Shown piece by piece: positions 50,016-61,135 of a stretch of 64,000 nt of DNA. How positions within the stretch are numbered: the stretch's first letter is position 1; each line of letters begins with the position of its first letter. The stretch is taken from assembly GCA_021604005.1 (NCBI GenBank), contig BQIV01000006.1, positions 62,001 to 126,000 of the forward strand, given 5' to 3'. The translations under genes were made by a program, and so were the position numbers. The notes below the pieces were generated by a model, which saw only the letters and a list, made by a program, of their open reading frames with translations, did not search any database and had not been told where the DNA came from. Source of the DNA: Nitrospirales bacterium (GTDB taxonomy: Bacteria > Nitrospirota > Nitrospiria > Nitrospirales > UBA8639).

Positions 50016-51377
50016 GTGAAACCCCGCACAACACAGAAGCACCTCGGCACGCTCGACCATCGGTATCTTTGGCATCCCTTTACCCAAATGCAGGAGTGGG
50101 TTGAAAAAGCGCCAATTATTATTGAGCGTGGTGAAGGCCCGTACTTAATTGACAGTAATGGTCGCCGGTATTTGGATGGCACATCATCAATCTGGGTGAA
50201 TATCCATGGTCACCGGCATCCAAAAATCGACAAGGCCATTCGTCGTCAACTCAAGCGCGTGGCCCATAGTACGATGTTGGGGCTTTCGAATCCTCCGGCT
50301 ATTCTTCTGGCCAAGAAACTGATCGATATTGCGCCTCCAGGTTTATCACGGGTGTTTTATTCAGATGATGGGTCCACGGCTGTCGAGGTGGCATTAAAAA
50401 TGGCCATTCAGTATTGGGCCCAAGTCAAACCGTCTCAGCCTCGAAAGCAAACATTTATACATCTGAGTCAAGCCTATCACGGAGACACGGTAGGTGGTAT
50501 GAGTGTCAGCGGGGTTGAACTGTTTCATAAACCTTTTCACGCAGTTCTTTTTCAAAGTCATGAAATTCCTTATCCTCACTGTTACCGCTGTCCGTTAGAC
50601 CTGACATTTCCTTCCTGTCACATCGACTGCCTGAGTCCACTTGAAGAGATACTTCAACAAAAACATGAAGAAATAGCCGGTGTGGTCGTTGAGCCTATGG
50701 TTCAGGCTGTGGCGGGTGTCATCCCTTCTCCCCCGGACTACCTGAAAAAAATTCGTGACTTGTGTACAAAATTTCAGGTGTTACTGATAGCCGACGAAGT
50801 GGCAACCGGCTTTGGTCGTACAGGGAAAATGTTTGCCTGTGAACATGAAGACGTCATGCCGGACCTCATGGCGGTTTCTAAGGGACTGACTGGTGGGTAT
50901 ATGCCATTAGCGGCAACACTCACAACTGAAAAAATCTATGACGCATTTTTAGGGAATTATGATGAATGGAAGACGTTTTTCCATGGGCATAGCTATACGG
51001 GAAACCCGCTTGGGTGCGCCGCCGCCCTTGCAAGCATAGAAATTTTCGATGAAGAACAGACGCTTAAAAAGTTAAAGAAAAAAATTAGATTACTAGGAGA
51101 ACTCCTTAAGCCTCTCAAACAGCAAATTTCAATAGGAGACATTCGGCAATGCGGATTCATGGTGGGCATCGAACTCGTGAAAAACAACACCACCAAGACA
51201 CCTTTTCCGCTCACAGACCGAATGGGGCATCAGGTGACAAAAGAATGTCAAAGACGCGGACTTCTTATCCGACCAATCGGCAATGTCCTGGTCCTCCTTC
51301 CTCCTCTCAGTGTTACAATAAAAGAACTTAAGAAAATGGTGAAAATTCTTGGGCAGTCTATTCAAGCAGTCGTGTAA
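50016..51377 (+). CDS. bioA: Adenosylmethionine-8-amino-7-oxononanoate aminotransferase
   Basis: 453 residues from GTG 50016, with GAAGGG 9 bases upstream; the frame opens at 49935 over the lepA start region but without homology. A class III PLP aminotransferase: [10 protein letters not shown] and [12 protein letters not shown] at the N-terminus are BioA-specific; [15 protein letters not shown] binds the cofactor phosphate; [11 protein letters not shown] has the PLP Asp, and the lysine is in [12 protein letters not shown]. It makes 7,8-diaminopelargonate for biotin. No other bio genes are in the window. Confidence 0.96.
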   Translation: MKPRTTQKHLGTLDHRYLWHPFTQMQEWVEKAPIIIERGEGPYLIDSNGRRYLDGTSSIWVNIHGHRHPKIDKAIRRQLKRVAHSTMLGLSNPPAILLAKKLIDIAPPGLSRVFYSDDGSTAVEVALKMAIQYWAQVKPSQPRKQTFIHLSQAYHGDTVGGMSVSGVELFHKPFHAVLFQSHEIPYPHCYRCPLDLTFPSCHIDCLSPLEEILQQKHEEIAGVVVEPMVQAVAGVIPSPPDYLKKIRDLCTKFQVLLIADEVATGFGRTGKMFACEHEDVMPDLMAVSKGLTGGYMPLAATLTTEKIYDAFLGNYDEWKTFFHGHSYTGNPLGCAAALASIEIFDEEQTLKKLKKKIRLLGELLKPLKQQISIGDIRQCGFMVGIELVKNNTTKTPFPLTDRMGHQVTKECQRRGLLIRPIGNVLVLLPPLSVTIKELKKMVKILGQSIQAVV

Positions 51378-52401
51378 ATTCTCGTTGTTTATATTGCTGC
51401 GGAAAATTACGCAGCTTTTCACGTTCGCTATTGCATTTTTTGCAATGGTGGCCATTCTGTGCTCTCCTTTTGGGTGTGGAATCTCAGATTATAAAAGGGG
51501 ACGTATGGAGTCCGTCCTAGCGTCTCAAGAAGGAATTTCTTTTGTGCGGCCAACAAATATAGGTTTGCGAACCTCAAGTGTTGATGACTCTGAAACCATG
51601 ATTGTTTTGGTGCCGGAACAGATCAGTAACGACACGATTCCAGAAGTAATGCTTTGGGAAAGTCCGTTTCAAAAAAGTCAGCAATGGATAGTAGAAGGTT
51701 GGAAAAATATGAAGAAGGGGGCAACGAATGGTAGAAAAGCAGGACTTACTATCGGGAAGTTTTTCTGTCCTTCATCATTAGGAAACTCTGTTCCTTCTTT
51801 AGAGGGTTATCTTGCCGTTCTCCTTTTATGTGGCGGTGGTGTCGTAGGAGGAAGTACTGTTGGGTTGGTAATGGGCGGAGTGGTTGGGCCAATTCTGTAT
51901 TTTGAGGATGATGTGACATCTCAAAGCCTGTCTTATCAAAACATAACGATTCTCAAGCAGGGCTTGATTCGAGGAATTTGGAAGGAATTAGTGGCCTTAG
52001 GGCCTCTCAATCGTCTGGGAACTAACGGGGCTACGGCAAATGAGGGGGAATTGTCCAAAGAGTTTGCGTTTGGCTCATTGCAGCATCCATATAATGCACA
52101 AATGGAGATTCAACCTCTTCGACTTCAATTAGTGCAACTCTCGACGTCTGATTTTCCTCAGTTAGCATTAAGGTTTGAGGTGAATGTGAACCTTTTTGAT
52201 CTCTCGCAACAGGTGATCGCGAAACAACGTATTCATGCAAACTATGGAGAGTTTACTTACCAGGAGTGGGCAGAAAATAATGCGCAAAGACTCAGATCGA
52301 CAATCCGTCAGATATATAAGCAAAACGCTGATCGAATTGCTGATGCTCTGAGATCATCTGGGCATCGGAAGAAAATCTTGCAGCATCATTTGCTGCGGTA
52401 A
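51349..52401 (+). CDS. Unknown envelope protein with a glycine-zipper membrane segment
   Basis: 350 residues as drawn from a TTG that overlaps bioA by 29 bases; the true start is uncertain (TTG 51382 or ATG 51445 are alternatives). A hydrophobic N-terminus ends in a possible lipobox (FGCGIS), followed by a soluble part. At about residues 160-182 is a glycine-zipper membrane stretch (LLLCGGGVVGGSTVGLVMGG). The C-terminal 150 residues are soluble (LQLVQLSTSDFPQLALRFEV). Higher AT content than neighbours. No family is recognised; lipoprotein or pore-like function is possible. Confidence 0.6.
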   Translation: MGSLFKQSCKFSLFILLRKITQLFTFAIAFFAMVAILCSPFGCGISDYKRGRMESVLASQEGISFVRPTNIGLRTSSVDDSETMIVLVPEQISNDTIPEVMLWESPFQKSQQWIVEGWKNMKKGATNGRKAGLTIGKFFCPSSLGNSVPSLEGYLAVLLLCGGGVVGGSTVGLVMGGVVGPILYFEDDVTSQSLSYQNITILKQGLIRGIWKELVALGPLNRLGTNGATANEGELSKEFAFGSLQHPYNAQMEIQPLRLQLVQLSTSDFPQLALRFEVNVNLFDLSQQVIAKQRIHANYGEFTYQEWAENNAQRLRSTIRQIYKQNADRIADALRSSGHRKKILQHHLLR

Positions 52402-52477
52402 GGAAGGGCCAGGGCGGTCGCGGCTGTCGAATAAATACAATCCCATTCACTGAAATCAGGAGCAAAGACGGAGGTCT

Positions 52478-52536
52478 GGATTTCCGCTTTCACACCTGCG
52501 CGTCAAAGCGCTTCGGCGCGTAGACGCGGGAATGCC
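52478..52536. repeat. REP/MITE-like imperfect palindrome
   Basis: A GC-rich, imperfect inverted element: GGATTTCCGC at 52478-52487 faces GCGGGAATGCC at 52526-52536, with an inner perfect palindrome AAGCGCTT (52506-52513). Ends of the form GGATTCCCGC...GCGGGAATG are typical of interspersed REP-like elements in many genomes. It sits in the gap between two convergent genes. Copy number cannot be seen from this window. Confidence 0.4.
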
Positions 52537-52657
52537 ACCTAGGCTTGCCCTATTCTTGTACAGCTGGGCATTGAGCAAGAGGAGGAACGTATTTGGAACG
52601 ACTCTAATAGTTCTATGAGAAAACATCGCGATAGCATGCAGTACCTTTGCCATATGT

Positions 52658-53590
52658 TTATGAAACCGGTGATTCGTTCGTGGGGTGGGATCGTAAGGCG
52701 TAGGGCAATTCCTTGGCGGCTTTTTTCTTTTCCGGTTTTCTGACGAGATCGGGCCGGGCGTGGAGTATCCAGGTGATGGCTTGCTCGTTATAGCTTCTGA
52801 GTTGACTATGGATGACCCAACGGATGTCATTGACGGAATCCACATAGTGATCAAAATCTTCTTGGGTCATGACGTCCGGTGTGAGTTCTAAGAACGTGCG
52901 GAGCAGATTACTTTCACACCCCGAGACTTGCTCCTGAAAGGATGGAAAGACAAAATATTTGGCCAAGTCCTGCCTATGACATAAGACGCGAGCGAGTTGA
53001 TTATAGTTTCTTTCCTTATGCTCCTTGCCACGTATTCCAATGATGTCTTCGCCGTAGAGATACACCTTTTCGAACGTAATAACATACGGGGCTTTTCGTA
53101 GGAGTGTGTCAAATAAGTCCGTGTCTGCGTTTAGCAGTTGTTCGTCAAATGCCAAAGAAACGGTGTGCCTGGCCATGTCTGGACATGTGTTGAGCATATC
53201 AATCATTCGTTCAAAGCAGGCTTCCTGGAGTTTTCTGTCAAGATAATCGATGATGGATTCGATGGTTTGAATATCTTCTCTGGTTATCAGTGTGCAATCT
53301 CGTTGAATAATCTCTTTGGCTTTTCTGACTCGACTTCGAACGAGCTCGATCTTTGACCCGCCGTTAATCATATGCGCATTGTCGTAGTCTGCGCGTTTGT
53401 CTTCATGGCTCAGTACGGCATAGGCTTCATTGATGATGAACATTCTCTCTTTTGCGGCCTGCCGTTCCCACTGCGGGACGAGATCTTCATGGTTTTCTTT
53501 GACAAACTTCCGCCAGGCATTCTGAATTTCTTTGAGCAGAGCATCTTCAGGTACGCCGAGAATCTGGTAGTAATTTTTTCCGTCAATCAT
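52658..53590 (-). CDS. J-domain protein with a non-canonical HED motif
   Basis: 310 residues. The N-terminal 70 residues match a DnaJ J-domain (MIDGKNYYQILGVPEDAL, helix II QNAWRKFVKE, helix III NEAYAVLSHEDKRADYD). The HPD tripeptide that activates DnaK is replaced by HED (34-36). The remaining 240 residues are helical with repeated units such as DLFDTLLRKAPYVITFEKVYLYGE and LLRTFLELTPDVMTQEDFDHY, with no zinc-finger or DnaJ C-domain. If active it would be a specialised co-chaperone; loss of HPD suggests reduced DnaK stimulation or a J-like scaffold. No function is assigned. Confidence 0.75.
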   Translation of the reverse strand: MIDGKNYYQILGVPEDALLKEIQNAWRKFVKENHEDLVPQWERQAAKERMFIINEAYAVLSHEDKRADYDNAHMINGGSKIELVRSRVRKAKEIIQRDCTLITREDIQTIESIIDYLDRKLQEACFERMIDMLNTCPDMARHTVSLAFDEQLLNADTDLFDTLLRKAPYVITFEKVYLYGEDIIGIRGKEHKERNYNQLARVLCHRQDLAKYFVFPSFQEQVSGCESNLLRTFLELTPDVMTQEDFDHYVDSVNDIRWVIHSQLRSYNEQAITWILHARPDLVRKPEKKKAAKELPYALRSHPTNESPVS

Positions 53591-53688
53591 AGGTGAGCCA
53601 CGACGATGAGGGAATGGAGTGAATGATATTCATGTCTGTGAGTATACGTACCGGTCAGAGTGTTGGCGTTATCATACGTGGAGTCATC

Positions 53689-55443
53689 TTACCCTCGATA
53701 GAGACGGACGGTGACTTTCTGCCCTTTGAGTCGTGTTCGTGTAAACGCGTTGATGATTCCTTTGGCGAATTCTTGTGGGACGTGCACATGTGAAGATTGT
53801 TCAGAAATTGTAATGGAGCCGAGTAGATTCGAATTCAGTTTTGCTTCGTTGGCGATCGCTCCCACGAGATCTCCCGGACGAATTCCTGCCGTTCGGCCAG
53901 CGCTAAATTGTAAGGTGACCATATCGGACGTTCGCGTAGCGCGATCACGTTTTCTTCCAGGTTTTCCTGGAGTTCGTGATGATTTATCGTTGTGTGGTTG
54001 GTCCGGGGTTGCTCGTCGAACGCGTCGGGATCGTTGAGGTCGGGTGTGTGCCTGATCCAAAAAAGCCGGAATATCTTCGTCTTTGTGTTCCCCATGGGTT
54101 GTACGGGCCACGATCTGCATGGCTGCCGCAGCGATATCCGCGGGGTCAAATGTTTCTGTGAGTGAGGCCACAATCTTTTTGAATCGTGCAAATTGTCTGG
54201 CGTGCAGCGTTTCCATAATTGACGTTTCAAGACGTTCGAGCCGTTTGGCTTGGAGATCGGCTACGGTTGGGAGCGTGGCCATGTCGACAGTGGTTTGTGT
54301 GCGTCGTTCAATGTTTTGCAATAACCAGCGCTCACGCGGTTCAACGAACGTGATGGCGGCACCGGCACGGCCGGCACGGCCAGTTCGTCCTATGCGATGG
54401 ACGTACGCTTCGGGAGACGAAGGCACATCGTAATTCATGACATGCGACACGTGCGAGATATCTAATCCCCGTGCCGCGACATCTGTCGCAATCAAGAGTT
54501 CGGTAGTTCCTAATCGGAATGCATTCATCACACGATCACGCTGGACTTGACTCAGGCCACCATGCAGTGCTTCAGCGCGATACCCGCGACTATTTAATTG
54601 TGAGGTAACCTCGCCAACTTCTAATCGAGTTCGGCAAAACACGAGGGTTGAGTGCGGGCTGGACATTTCTAATATACGGACAAGAGCGGCAATTTTGTGC
54701 TGCCGGGCAATCAAATAACCAATCTGGCGTACACGCGGAACAGCCCCGGCTTTGACCTCTTCCTTTTTAATTTGAATTTCGACGGGATTGTGTAAATGAC
54801 GACGAGCGATTGAGGCAATGCGGGAAGGCATAGTGGCGGAAAACAATGCGGTTTGTCGCGTTGCCGGTGTTTGTTGAAGGATAGCATCAAGATCTTCGGC
54901 AAACCCCATATTAAGCATTTCATCGGCTTCGTCCAAGACAACGATTGCGAGATCGTTGAGCTGAAGGGTCGTACGGCGGATATGATCCAGTGCACGGCCT
55001 GGCGTCGCCACGACGACATCGACGCCACGTTTGAGTGCGACAAGTTGTGGCCGAATCGCCTGCCCGCCGTAGACTGCCAAAATGCTGATGCGTTGCTCCT
55101 TGCCATAGCGCTGGACGGCGTCGCTGACTTGTATCGCCAATTCCCGTGTTGGCACCAGAATAAGTGCAAATGGATGGTGTTGCCGATCTGCATGGGCAAA
55201 TCGTTGAAGGAGGGGAAGAGTAAACGCTGCGGTTTTTCCCGTTCCGGTGGCGGCGCGGCCCAACAGATCGAGACCGGCCAAGAGTGGCGGAATGGCTTCC
55301 TGTTGGATTGGGGTGGGTTCTTCGTACCCGAGAGTGTCAAGCGTGGTGAGGAGTGCTGCTTCAAGACCAAGGGCGGCAAACCCAGGAGAAAAGCCTTTCA
55401 TGGTCGGAGCTGCGGATGTGTGGGTTGCTTTGCGTGTCTTCAT
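53689..55443 (-). CDS. DEAD-box RNA helicase with DbpA-like RNA-binding domain
   Basis: 584 residues. All helicase motifs are visible: Q motif GYEEPTPIQ, walker A AATGTGKT, PTRELA, TPGR, VLDEADEML, SAT, and HRIGRTGRAGRAG. The C-terminus (about 500-584) is a DbpA/CsdA-type RNA-binding domain (TLQFSAGRTAGIRPGDLVGAI). A basic linker separates the two. Such proteins help ribosome assembly and mRNA decay, often in cold. Similar to CsdA/DeaD; the exact paralogue is uncertain. Confidence 0.92.
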   Translation of the reverse strand: MKTRKATHTSAAPTMKGFSPGFAALGLEAALLTTLDTLGYEEPTPIQQEAIPPLLAGLDLLGRAATGTGKTAAFTLPLLQRFAHADRQHHPFALILVPTRELAIQVSDAVQRYGKEQRISILAVYGGQAIRPQLVALKRGVDVVVATPGRALDHIRRTTLQLNDLAIVVLDEADEMLNMGFAEDLDAILQQTPATRQTALFSATMPSRIASIARRHLHNPVEIQIKKEEVKAGAVPRVRQIGYLIARQHKIAALVRILEMSSPHSTLVFCRTRLEVGEVTSQLNSRGYRAEALHGGLSQVQRDRVMNAFRLGTTELLIATDVAARGLDISHVSHVMNYDVPSSPEAYVHRIGRTGRAGRAGAAITFVEPRERWLLQNIERRTQTTVDMATLPTVADLQAKRLERLETSIMETLHARQFARFKKIVASLTETFDPADIAAAAMQIVARTTHGEHKDEDIPAFLDQAHTRPQRSRRVRRATPDQPHNDKSSRTPGKPGRKRDRATRTSDMVTLQFSAGRTAGIRPGDLVGAIANEAKLNSNLLGSITISEQSSHVHVPQEFAKGIINAFTRTRLKGQKVTVRLYRG

Positions 55444-55610
55444 GAAATGTATGAGTCCCCTTCAGATCTTCTCCCTGTCACCTTTCTGACACTGTATCAA
55501 TGGAGATACGAAGAGGTCGCAGAGTTGAACGTTATACGAGAATAGTAAAAAGACAACGATGTGTCGTTAATGAGAAGAGGCGAATGCTCTCGCGACCACC
55601 TGTGGTCGTG

Positions 55611-56411
55611 CTATCGTATTTCAATCCGTTGGCCGATGGTTCCCCGGCAGCTATTGGCGGCATGACCCTGCTTGATAAAGACTTCAAGGTGTGCATTGCT
55701 ATTGAGGAGTGCCTCGGGCATACCCAATGCCCCTTCTGCATAATGCGTTTTCATTCCTTTGATCATGATATCGCCAACCTGTATAACCTCAACCTCTCGT
55801 TTCGTGACGGTACGAAAGGTTTCAAGGTCTGCTGGTGTAATATTGGATATCATATTGCCGAAACGGTCAATATACACAATTTTCCCCACGAGTTTCCCAT
55901 TCTCCATTTTGGCGTCTGACGTGGGAAGCGTGACGTAATCGTGGATTAGCGGTCCGTATGATCCCGGCATTTGCCCTTTCGTCAGCCAGGCAGCGGCAGG
56001 GGAAAATACATCACGTCCATCAAATGTTGCGCCTTCCGAATCTAATCGATACTGTTTATTTTCAATGGCGCGAACTTCAACAGACCGCTCTTCTTCAAAG
56101 ATATAAGTCAAGACGCCATTGTCGGGAGCGAGAAAGAAGTATCGTGCCGTCGACACTAAAATCGCCCGACGATCACTGCCGACACCCGGATCGACGACGA
56201 CGACATGAATCGTTCCATCGGGAAAGTAGTGATAACACGACTTGAGATGGAAGGCGGCTTCTTCCACACCCTGCGGTGTGATGTCATGGCTCAGGTCGAC
56301 GAGACGGACTTGCGAGTTGATGCCATACATTACGCCCTTCATGCTTGGCACGAAATAGTCGCGATGGCCAAAATCCGTTAACAGGGTGATGAGTGATGTT
56401 GCGGATGCCAT
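55611..56411 (-). CDS. S-adenosyl-L-methionine hydroxide adenosyltransferase (DUF62)
   Basis: 266 residues from ATG 56411, right after the greA stop. Family hallmarks are LLTDFGHRDYFVPSMKGV (the N-terminal Asp binds ribose), VVVDPGVGSDRRAIL, FLAPDNGVLT and DGRDVFSPAAAWL. The family contains SAM hydrolases and the related fluorinase/chlorinase; the fluorinase-specific insertion is not evident, so it probably hydrolyses SAM to adenosine and methionine. Sits in an overlapping run with greA and carB, which may be coincidental. Confidence 0.9.
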   Translation of the reverse strand: MASATSLITLLTDFGHRDYFVPSMKGVMYGINSQVRLVDLSHDITPQGVEEAAFHLKSCYHYFPDGTIHVVVVDPGVGSDRRAILVSTARYFFLAPDNGVLTYIFEEERSVEVRAIENKQYRLDSEGATFDGRDVFSPAAAWLTKGQMPGSYGPLIHDYVTLPTSDAKMENGKLVGKIVYIDRFGNMISNITPADLETFRTVTKREVEVIQVGDIMIKGMKTHYAEGALGMPEALLNSNAHLEVFIKQGHAANSCRGTIGQRIEIR

Positions 56412-56412
56412 G

Positions 56413-56889
56413 TCAAATCTCCTCAAACCAAATTTTTTGAATTTCGTATTCTACCGTCCCGGCGGGGCGTTTAATTTCAACGATATCACCGACGCGGTGC
56501 CCAATTAAACCACGTCCGATGGGTGATTGGACGGAGATGCTTCCCGTTTTGAGATCGGCTTCTTCAAGTCCGACAAGCCGATATTGCTTTTCTTCGTTCG
56601 ATTCAATGTCGGTCAGTTGGACCGTTGACCCAAAGACGACGGTCTCACTCGGTCCCGGCGTGACTTCGATAACTTCAGCTTCACTTAATTTATATTCAAT
56701 CTCGGCGATGCGAGTGGCAATAAACTGCTGTTCTTCTTTTGCCGCTTTATATTCGGCATTTTCACGCAGGTCGCCATGTTCGCGTGCCTCGGCAATGGCT
56801 TGAATGTTTCTGGGGCGGTCTTCCTTGCGAATCCTGTTTAATTCTTCTTTTAACGCGTCATATCCTCTCTGAGTCATAGGAATTTTCAT
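56413..56889 (-). CDS. greA: Transcript cleavage factor GreA
   Basis: 158 residues. The coiled-coil N-domain ([37 protein letters not shown] with its acidic D and E tip) and C-terminal domain ([23 protein letters not shown]) are complete. It rescues backtracked RNA polymerase by stimulating transcript cleavage. It overlaps the end of carB by four bases (ATGA), so it is cotranslated with carB. Confidence 0.97.
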   Translation of the reverse strand: MKIPMTQRGYDALKEELNRIRKEDRPRNIQAIAEAREHGDLRENAEYKAAKEEQQFIATRIAEIEYKLSEAEVIEVTPGPSETVVFGSTVQLTDIESNEEKQYRLVGLEEADLKTGSISVQSPIGRGLIGHRVGDIVEIKRPAGTVEYEIQKIWFEEI

Positions 56890-59800
56890 AACTGCATACC
56901 CTTTAATGCGGCTTGATATTCTTGAAGTGGACGAACTCTGAGTTTCCCTTTTCGCATGGCTTCCATGCCCAGCACAGCGGCCTTGGCTGCAGGAATTGTT
57001 GTAAAATAGGGAATGCCCTGATACAAGGCTTCTTTTCGAATCGGTGCAGAATCATCTTGAGATGCGGCGCTCCCCACGGTATTCACGACCACGCATATTT
57101 GACCGTTTTTAATGACATCCACAATGTGCGGCCGTCCTTCTTTGATCTTATTAACGGACTCGACGGCAATATCATGCTCCCGCAAATAGGCAGCCGTTCC
57201 TTTCGTGGCTTGAAGCGTAAAGCCTAATCGGCATAACCGTTGTGCGATATCCACGGTTCGAACCTTGTCTGCATCTTTGACGCTTAACAACACCACGCCG
57301 GACTTCGGCAGTGCATTGCCTGCTGCAGCCTGAGATTTGGCAAAGGCCCATCCAAAGTCCCCATCGATACCCATGACCTCGCCTGTCGAACGCATTTCCG
57401 GGCCAAGCAGCACATCCAGGGCTCCAAGTTTTGTAAAAGGAAACACCGCCTCCTTCACGGACATGTGGGTCAGGGTTGGCGCCTCGGTCAACCCCAACTC
57501 TGCCAATGTTTTTCCCAACATGACCTTTGTCGCAAATTTTGCCAGTGGGATTCCAATGGTCTTGCTCACGAATGGGACGGTACGAGATGCGCGAGGATTG
57601 ACTTCGAGCACAAACACCTGACCCTCTTGAACGGCAAATTGAATATTCATGAGCCCCACAACATGTAATGACTTGGCCAATGCGATGGTTTGTTTCGTGA
57701 TCTCTTCAATAATGGTTGGGTTCAACGAATACGGAGGCAGGGAGCAGGCGGAATCTCCAGAATGAATCCCGGCCATCTCAACATGTTCCATGATGCCTGC
57801 GACCACCACCTGTTGACCGTCGGAAATGGCATCGACATCGACTTCAATGGCCCCATCAAGATAATGATCAATCAACAACGGGTGCGTGGCAAGATTGTGC
57901 GCATGCGTATGAAGATAGCGGGCCAGTGCATCCGCATCATAGAGAATTTGCATCGCACGCCCTCCCAAGACATAGGACGGGCGGGCCATGACGGGATACT
58001 GAATGGTTTCAGCAATGTGATGGGCTTCGTCATGACTCTGCGCCATCCCGCTTCTCGGTTGCCGCAACTGCAGTTCATCGATCAATGCCCCGAATCGCTT
58101 TCGATCCTCCGCACGATCAATCGCGTCAGGGCTTGTCCCCAGAATCGGTGCCCCGATGTTGGCCAATCCCCATGACAGTTTGAGTGGCGTTTGTCCGCCG
58201 AACTGCACAATAAGGCCGAACGGTTGTTCGACGTCGAGAATATGTGTGACATCTTCCATGGTCAAGGGTTCGAAGTATAAGCGGTCGGAAATGTCGTAAT
58301 CCGTGCTCACCGTTTCGGGATTACAATTCACCATGATCGTTTCAATGCCTTCTTCTTGAAGGGCCATGGCTGAATGCACACAGCAATAATCAAACTCAAT
58401 TCCCTGCCCGATTCGGTTCGGTCCTCCGCCTAAAATAATCACTTTTTTTCTGTCCGTCACGCGGGCTTCGCATGCCGTGCCATAGCTTGAATAGAGATAC
58501 GGAGTGTGGGCCTCGAATTCCGCCGCGCATGTATCGACACGTTTATAGGCAACCGGAAGCGATAGGCCCGATGAAGACAGCAAGGCGTGCATGGTGTCCA
58601 CCGGATGTTTCAATAATTGCGTCAGCCGCTCATCGGAAAACCCCAGCTGCTTGGCCCGTGTGTATCGCTCGACGGTTATGGCATCACGCGCGTGAACGAG
58701 AACCGACTCAAACTCGACAAGCTGACGAATTTCTTCAAGAAACCATGGATCAATATGCGTGATGGCATACAATTCATCACGTGTCAGGCCAACACGAAAG
58801 CCATCGGCCACTTGCCACATGCGATTGGCCGTTGGCGTTTGGAGGGCCGTGCGAATTTCCGCCATCACTTCTTGATCGGTCTGTGCCGATTGATTTGTTT
58901 GATACAGTCCATCCAACCCATACATCGAACAGAGCCCAAAGCGATCGATTTCTAAGGACCGAATGGCTTTCTGTAACGCTTCTTTAAATGTCGCACCAAG
59001 CGCCATGGCTTCACCGACCGATTTCATATGTGTGGTGAGTGTGGGGTCGCTCCCTTCAAATTTTTCGAAGGTAAATCGAGGGATTTTTACCACGACATAG
59101 TCAATCGTCGGTTCAAAGGAGGCCTTTGTCACTTTGGTAATATCATTGGTGATTTCGTCGAGGGTATAACCCACGGCGAGCTTGGCGGCAATTTTCGCAA
59201 TGGGAAACCCTGTCGCCTTTGACGCGAGTGCGGAACTGCGCGACACTCGGGGATTCATTTCGATAACAATTTGATCTCCGGTTTTCGGATTCACGGCAAA
59301 CTGAATATTGGAGCCTCCCGTGTCAACCCCAATTGCTCGAATAATGCGAATTGCGGCATTTCGCATGCGCTGATATTCTTTATCCGTCAAGGTTAACGCC
59401 GGGGCGACCGTAATGCTGTCCCCTGTATGTACGCCCATGGCATCAAAATTTTCAATGGGGCACACAATCACGACATTGTCGTTCAAGTCGCGCATGACCT
59501 CTAATTCGTATTCTTTCCACCCAATCAGTGATTGTTCGATGAGGGCTTGTTTGACCGGACTGGTGACGAGCGCCCATTCGACAAATTGTTCGTACTCTTC
59601 GCGATTATAGGCGATGTTTCCGCCGGCGCCTCCCAGTGTAAAGGATGGACGCACAATTGCCGGGAAGCCGATTGTTTCAATCAGTTGAATGGCTTCTTGG
59701 CGAGAATGAATGGATCCGCTCAGTGGTACGTGAAGGCCAAGGCCTTGAATAATATCCTTGAATTGTTCGCGGTCTTCCGCTTTCTGAATCGCCGCATAGG

Positions 59801-60155
59801 AAGCGCCGATGGTGTGGACGCCGTATTTTTCCAGGACGCCGCGTTGATACAACTCGACGGTCAAATTGAGCGCCGTCTGTCCACCCATGGTTGGAAGCAA
59901 GGCATCCGGACGATCGCGTTCTAAGATACGTTCAACGACTTCACAGGTAATCGGCTCCACATAGGTTCTATCTGCAAGATCAGGGTCCGTCATGATGGTG
60001 GCGGGATTGCTGTTGATCAATATGACTTCAAACCCTTCCTCTTTTAACGCCTTGCAGGCTTGCGTGCCGGAGTAGTCAAACTCGCAGCCCTGGCCAATCA
60101 CAATCGGGCCTGAGCCAATGAGCAAAATTCGGTGAAGATCAGTCCGTCGTGGCAT
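56886..60155 (-). CDS. carB: Carbamoyl-phosphate synthase large subunit
   Basis: 1089 residues. Two ATP-grasp halves, opening [21 protein letters not shown] and repeated later as [21 protein letters not shown], followed by an MGS-like regulatory domain (about 950-1089) ending in the [17 protein letters not shown] segment. Together with CarA (62297-63487) it makes carbamoyl phosphate for arginine and pyrimidines. The two genes are not adjacent here: M48 protease and sppA lie between them. Confidence 0.98.
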   Translation of the reverse strand: MPRRTDLHRILLIGSGPIVIGQGCEFDYSGTQACKALKEEGFEVILINSNPATIMTDPDLADRTYVEPITCEVVERILERDRPDALLPTMGGQTALNLTVELYQRGVLEKYGVHTIGASYAAIQKAEDREQFKDIIQGLGLHVPLSGSIHSRQEAIQLIETIGFPAIVRPSFTLGGAGGNIAYNREEYEQFVEWALVTSPVKQALIEQSLIGWKEYELEVMRDLNDNVVIVCPIENFDAMGVHTGDSITVAPALTLTDKEYQRMRNAAIRIIRAIGVDTGGSNIQFAVNPKTGDQIVIEMNPRVSRSSALASKATGFPIAKIAAKLAVGYTLDEITNDITKVTKASFEPTIDYVVVKIPRFTFEKFEGSDPTLTTHMKSVGEAMALGATFKEALQKAIRSLEIDRFGLCSMYGLDGLYQTNQSAQTDQEVMAEIRTALQTPTANRMWQVADGFRVGLTRDELYAITHIDPWFLEEIRQLVEFESVLVHARDAITVERYTRAKQLGFSDERLTQLLKHPVDTMHALLSSSGLSLPVAYKRVDTCAAEFEAHTPYLYSSYGTACEARVTDRKKVIILGGGPNRIGQGIEFDYCCVHSAMALQEEGIETIMVNCNPETVSTDYDISDRLYFEPLTMEDVTHILDVEQPFGLIVQFGGQTPLKLSWGLANIGAPILGTSPDAIDRAEDRKRFGALIDELQLRQPRSGMAQSHDEAHHIAETIQYPVMARPSYVLGGRAMQILYDADALARYLHTHAHNLATHPLLIDHYLDGAIEVDVDAISDGQQVVVAGIMEHVEMAGIHSGDSACSLPPYSLNPTIIEEITKQTIALAKSLHVVGLMNIQFAVQEGQVFVLEVNPRASRTVPFVSKTIGIPLAKFATKVMLGKTLAELGLTEAPTLTHMSVKEAVFPFTKLGALDVLLGPEMRSTGEVMGIDGDFGWAFAKSQAAAGNALPKSGVVLLSVKDADKVRTVDIAQRLCRLGFTLQATKGTAAYLREHDIAVESVNKIKEGRPHIVDVIKNGQICVVVNTVGSAASQDDSAPIRKEALYQGIPYFTTIPAAKAAVLGMEAMRKGKLRVRPLQEYQAALKGMQL

Positions 60156-60160
60156 AATAG

Positions 60161-61030
60161 TTATGGTTGTATATGGTGACGAGGTTCGGCTTGAGCATCG
60201 GTCGAATCGTCTAAGAGCGGATCAGGATGATACAATTCGAGTGCCTTGGGCAGCCAGGCTTCGATTTGGTTAATTCGCGTCACATCCGACGGATGGGTTG
60301 ACAGAAACTCGGGGACTGCGGCATTTGATCGAAAACAAAACCGCCCGATCATTTTTCGCGGACACCCGCTCATACGTTCCCAAAACGGCACCGCTTCGCG
60401 TGGATCGTAGCCGGCTTTCGCCATCAACTGGAGACCGATATAATCGGCTTCTGATTCTTGCTTACGCGAGTTTGGCAGCGCAACCCCTACCCCATAGGCA
60501 CTCATGGCACCAATTGCGACGCCTGGGTCGATTCCCCCTACGGCCGCCCCGGCCAGTGTGCCAATTTGTGCAATTTGCTCGAGAATGCCACTGCTGTACC
60601 GTTCAGCACCATGACGCTGTAACGCATGTGCGACTTCATGCGCCATGACAGTCGCGAGTCCGGCCTCCGTCTTGGTATACGGCAGCAGTCCGGTAAAGAT
60701 AGCAACCTTTCCACCTGGTAAGGCAAACGCGTTGATTTGGTCATCATCTTGAATCACCGCAAATTCCCAGTGGTACGAGGGTTTGTTCGCTGCTGCCGCA
60801 ATACGGCGACCAACGCGATTAACCATTAAGGTAATCTTAGGATCCGTGCTGAGTGGCGCATTAGCCAATACTTCTCGAAAGGCCGATAAGCCAAGAGAAA
60901 TTTCTTTCTCTTCAGAAATATAAATAAACTGGTCTCTGGCAGTGCCAGGAGCCTTTTGGCAACTATCAAGGACAAGCATGGTGAGTATGCCGACAAGCGC
61001 TCCAACGCTTATGAAGAGTTTTCTGTCCAT
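60161..61030 (-). CDS. M48-family metalloprotease lipoprotein (LoiP/BepA-like)
   Basis: 289 residues from ATG 61030; TTG at 61057 would extend it. The signal peptide ends in a lipobox-like LVLDSC, so the mature protein is probably membrane-linked in the periplasm. The zinc site is HEVAH ([14 protein letters not shown]) with the third ligand Glu in [11 protein letters not shown]. It degrades or helps assemble outer-membrane proteins. No C-terminal TPR is present, which distinguishes it from BepA. Located between sppA and carB. Confidence 0.9.
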   Translation of the reverse strand: MDRKLFISVGALVGILTMLVLDSCQKAPGTARDQFIYISEEKEISLGLSAFREVLANAPLSTDPKITLMVNRVGRRIAAAANKPSYHWEFAVIQDDDQINAFALPGGKVAIFTGLLPYTKTEAGLATVMAHEVAHALQRHGAERYSSGILEQIAQIGTLAGAAVGGIDPGVAIGAMSAYGVGVALPNSRKQESEADYIGLQLMAKAGYDPREAVPFWERMSGCPRKMIGRFCFRSNAAVPEFLSTHPSDVTRINQIEAWLPKALELYHPDPLLDDSTDAQAEPRHHIQP

Positions 61031-61135
61031 ACCAAGCTCATACGCCAGACACGCCAAAAGTTGTATGTTTCAAGTCTAAGGTTGTGCCTATTTCCCTAGG
61101 GCACCTCTAGATGTTGAACCTGAAACTTCCCCGTC

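Noticed and set aside
48110-50182. Long N-terminal extension of lepA to 50182
   Set aside because: Residues before ATG 49951/49924 have no homology to LepA and overlap the bioA start.
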